Positions 61,178 through 64,000 of a stretch of 64,000 nt of DNA are shown one piece after another. Under the pieces are notes generated by a model. It was not told the origin of the DNA. It saw nothing but the letters and a program-made list of their open reading frames with translations, and did no database searches. The DNA lies in NCBI GenBank assembly GCA_021904315.1, contig CM038914.1, positions 6,262,001-6,326,000 on the forward strand, read 5' to 3'. The DNA comes from Sphagnum magellanicum (lineage: Eukaryota; Streptophyta; Sphagnopsida; Sphagnales; Sphagnaceae). Every line of letters starts with the position of its first letter. The first letter of the stretch is position 1. The position numbers and the translations under genes are program-made.

Positions 61178-62980
61178 AAAATCTGCTCAACAACAACAAC
61201 AACAACAACAACAAAAGCACAACCACCAGAGCAAGCTTCACTTCTCCACATCACCCTCAGTTGCCAACAAAATGTTTGCAAAAAAATGACAAGGAACAGC
61301 ATTAGAAGCACGCAGGGGTAACCTCTTATTCTTCTTCTTCACTGAAACTAGAATTTGTGCAACTTGATAGAAAACCCAAACCTAGATTCACATGGTCCCT
61401 GACCTACATTGTTCTCCAAAGTTCCAGGAAGCGTCCTGAGTTCAACCTAGTTCATGATGCCATGAAAGAATGTGAAAGAATCTGAAAGAATGTTTCTAAG
61501 ACCATGATGACCTAAACTTGTGCATTTTTTTTCTCTCTCCACACCCTCTGGCTCATCCTGCACAAATCTACTACCAGGCCGGGCCACATTGACCTAATTC
61601 TTGCCCACCAAACCCAGAGAAAACAGAGCTCTAACTGGCAGTCTTCCCCCCCGGACCTTATCTCAACCCCACTTCACTAGCAACTTGCTTTCCAACAATT
61701 GCAAAAGATATAAACATCTGCATGATCCTCAATCCCTAAACACCACATTTCCAAGGGACTTGCATTTCTCCCACAACAGGAGCAGCTTGATCAAGAGTTT
61801 TTTTTTTTTTTGTTTTTGTTTGCATTACCTTTAGACCCCATACTCAGCACCGCCACTGCCACCTACATGCTTGAATGATCACCAGCAGGCAGTTAATTTG
61901 TTCTGGTCCTCCTTGACCACGTCCTTGAGCTTGCTAGCTAGCACTTTCTTCTTCTTCTCGTTGATGATATGGCAATTACCATCACCAAAGTTTCACTACA
62001 TCAAAACCCAACAACAAACAAAACCCACACTCTGATAGCACTGGCATATGCTGCCATGCCAAAACCTCCAACAACAGGAGGTGGGGGGAAAAAAAACTGC
62101 ATGTGGTACAATTCTAGATCAGGAAGTAGTAGTCTAATTATAGAGCCATCATCAACAGCAACAAAGGTACAAATCAACAAGCAACAAACATTTACAGCTT
62201 GCTAGGTTTTTGTTAAACAAAGCAAATCAAAACCAAGCAACAAAGAAACAGCAATTGTTAGTAGAAAGAGCTGAGCTGCTACTGAACTACAAGCAAAACA
62301 ACAAACAATGCCGGTGCTGGGTTGTAGTTGGTAGTACTGAACACAACAAGAAGCAAATTATTAATCCACAAAAAGAACAAACAAGTGAGCTGCTAGTATT
62401 GTTGGTGAGCACCAAGCAAATCAAGAAGCAACTCCACCCCTTCCCTCAAAAAACCAAAAACCAAAAGCATTTGCTCTTGTTACATCATCAACAACAACAA
62501 CAACAAGCAAATCCACAACAACAATGACAAGTGCTACTAAATAAGTAATGCTGATGAAAACAAGCAAATCAACAAGCAACCCAAAAAAGAAAACTATGCT
62601 AGTGAACAACAAGCAAATCAACAAGCAACAAAAACAACAACAACAAAAGCAGGAGCAACAAAAATGCAGCTCATGGTATTGAACAACAAACAAACAAACA
62701 AGCAACAAATCCACAAGAAACAAAAACAACAACAACAACAACAAAAGCAGCTGCTTGTGCTATTGAAAAACAACAACAAAATCAAATCCACAAGCAACAA
62801 CAACAAGCAACAGAACGTACATTCAAGCAAGCAAATCAACAAGAGACAAAGAGCAATAGATAGTGAGGAGAGCAAGGGGGGGGAGAGAGTTTTGGGGGGG
62901 AGTTTTTTGGGGATGAGGAATGAGGAACTGGGGTATAGAAAGTGGGGGTGGGGAAACATGGCTATATACTTACTCTAGGG
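61178..62980 (-). other. RopGEF leader and upstream region, with (CAA)n-rich tract
   Basis: An acceptor at 61183 just before the start codon implies a spliced leader. 61185-61212 is (CAA)n on the plus strand. 62170-62840 is dominated by AACAACAAGCAAATC words, hence TTG-rich on the gene's strand. 62870-62915 is strongly purine-rich (pyrimidine-rich on the gene's strand), as many plant leaders are. The long frames here follow from the simple sequence. Confidence 0.55.
62963..62969 (-). promoter_or_regulatory. possible TATA box for the RopGEF transcript
   Basis: The minus strand reads AGTATATAGCCAT, followed about 50 bases on by a pyrimidine-rich tract. Only a candidate. Confidence 0.35.
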
Positions 62981-63309
62981 GGATGTATTAGTGTAGACGA
63001 AAATTGGGGAGGAAGTAGAGTAGTACTAAAACTAGTGTTTTAGTACTTAGTGCCTAGAAAGTATAACCCAAGTAATGGTCGTGGGAGTACGTGTGGAGTG
63101 GAGTTTCGTCTGTTCCTTTTGTTTGTGTTTGCAGAACTAATAGTAGTAGTAGTAGTAGTCAGCACTCAGCAGCCTTTTTCTTTTTTGTTTTCTTTTGCAT
63201 TTTAAATACATGTATTGCCAAAAAGATAAATTCAAATTTTGAAAGTGACAAAATTTCGAGTGTAATTTTGAGATTTTCAATTAGCCATAATTCAAACCAA
63301 ATTTTTAAG

Positions 63310-63491
63310 AAATTTTCCATGTTTTTATATATCATGGTTTCAATTAGGTAGCCAAAAACGTATATATAGAAAATTTTAAACAAAATTTCCATGGTTTTCC
63401 TTCACATGTGGTTTCAATTGGGCTAGCCCAAAAATATATATATATAGAAAATTTCCATGTTTTCATATATGGGTTTCATGTAGGTAGCCAA

Positions 63492-63524
<33 letters not shown>

Positions 63525-63530
63525 GAGAAA
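63310..63530. repeat. degenerate 70-80-bp tandem repeat plus (AT)n
   Basis: AAATTTTCCATG, then TTTCAATTAGGTAGCC, then a TATATATAGAAAA stretch recurs from about 63311, 63387 and 63447. A (TA)n run of about 25 bases follows at 63499-63523. Confidence 0.7.
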
Positions 63531-64000
63531 GGATGTTACTTGTTTTTTACTTCAATATTTACCTTGTAGCCAAATTTGGCTAAATCTTCTATTGATGATC
63601 ATCACAAAAAACAAATAATGGGTTGACCTTTAATACTTCCCACCACACTAGGCTAACACTAGTTTTTTTTTTATAAATAAAATAGTTACATATTACAATC
63701 TATTTATTATTATTATATATATGTGCATGTAATATATACTTTTTTATTTGCTCTGCTGAAGACCAGGAGCCAACCATTAGCCATCCCCCTTTTTTTCCTT
63801 TCCATATTGTAGTACCTTTTCAGGTTTGGCAAAAAAAAAAAAAAAAAAATTTAATGTCGAAATTTTAGAAAATTAAGGCCCCTTTCTGCTGAAATATTTT
63901 TTAAAACTATTATTTTACTGATGCTAAAATTTCATAGGATTCAAGAAATTGTTACAAGATAGTTTTAGGGTTTTAGTATGTATAATTATTGCTTGAACTT
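63531..64000. other. AT-rich; nothing recognised
   Basis: Simple AT-rich DNA with poly-T and poly-A runs up to the window edge. Confidence 0.5.

Noticed and set aside
62210-62978. Q/N-rich (+) and C/L/F-rich (-) frames
   Set aside because: Translations of CAA-type simple sequence.

Overview
The window is nuclear DNA of a land plant. It carries an intronless 9-cis-epoxycarotenoid dioxygenase with a plastid-type N-terminal extension, a plant-only PRONE-type ROP exchange factor, a TTG1/LWD-type WD40 exon and spliceosomal introns. Transposon families of the kinds seen here (hAT with an IETERVF-like C-terminus, a GIPMGTN-like reverse transcriptase, a Tigger) would suit a non-seed plant, but that placement is a guess. 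Host genes use the standard code. The left half is AT-rich and nearly gene-free; genes are denser from about 31 kb on.

Layout. 556-729 is the last exon (+) of a TTG1/LWD-like WD40 gene whose body lies outside the window. About 0.7-29 kb is mostly intergenic: a non-autonomous CACTA element (4911-6759), a tRNA-derived SINE head (about 13645-13722), a full-length pogo/Tigger element (13735-16080), a 147-bp CACTA MITE (24949-25095) and several tandem arrays. 29.9-30.5 kb holds a 67-bp and a 51-bp array just upstream of the NCED gene (31066-33093, +). A decayed hAT element lies at about 37.0-40.1 kb. A 33-bp array directly precedes an eight-exon gene for an RS-rich nuclear protein (42473-46626, +). 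A degraded Penelope-like reverse transcriptase fragment lies at about 48.3-49.3 kb (-). A coiled-coil plus WD40 gene (54725-50139, -) and a RopGEF gene (61177-57236, -, with a hAT-type MITE in an intron) follow. The right end is AT-rich repeat.

The genes do not form a pathway. NCED makes the abscisic acid precursor xanthoxin, RopGEF activates ROP GTPases, and the RS protein probably acts in mRNA processing.

The most striking observation is the Tigger transposase. It forms one uninterrupted 528-codon frame with no frameshift, broken only by seven in-frame TAA/TAG codons and never by TGA, and it ends in TGA. That is what a gene from an organism reading TAA/TAG as glutamine would look like. A base-substitution decay model is possible but must explain the absence of indels and of TGA. 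The element is GC-richer than its surroundings and sits between a TA duplication, so it was inserted by transposition and may have come by horizontal transfer.
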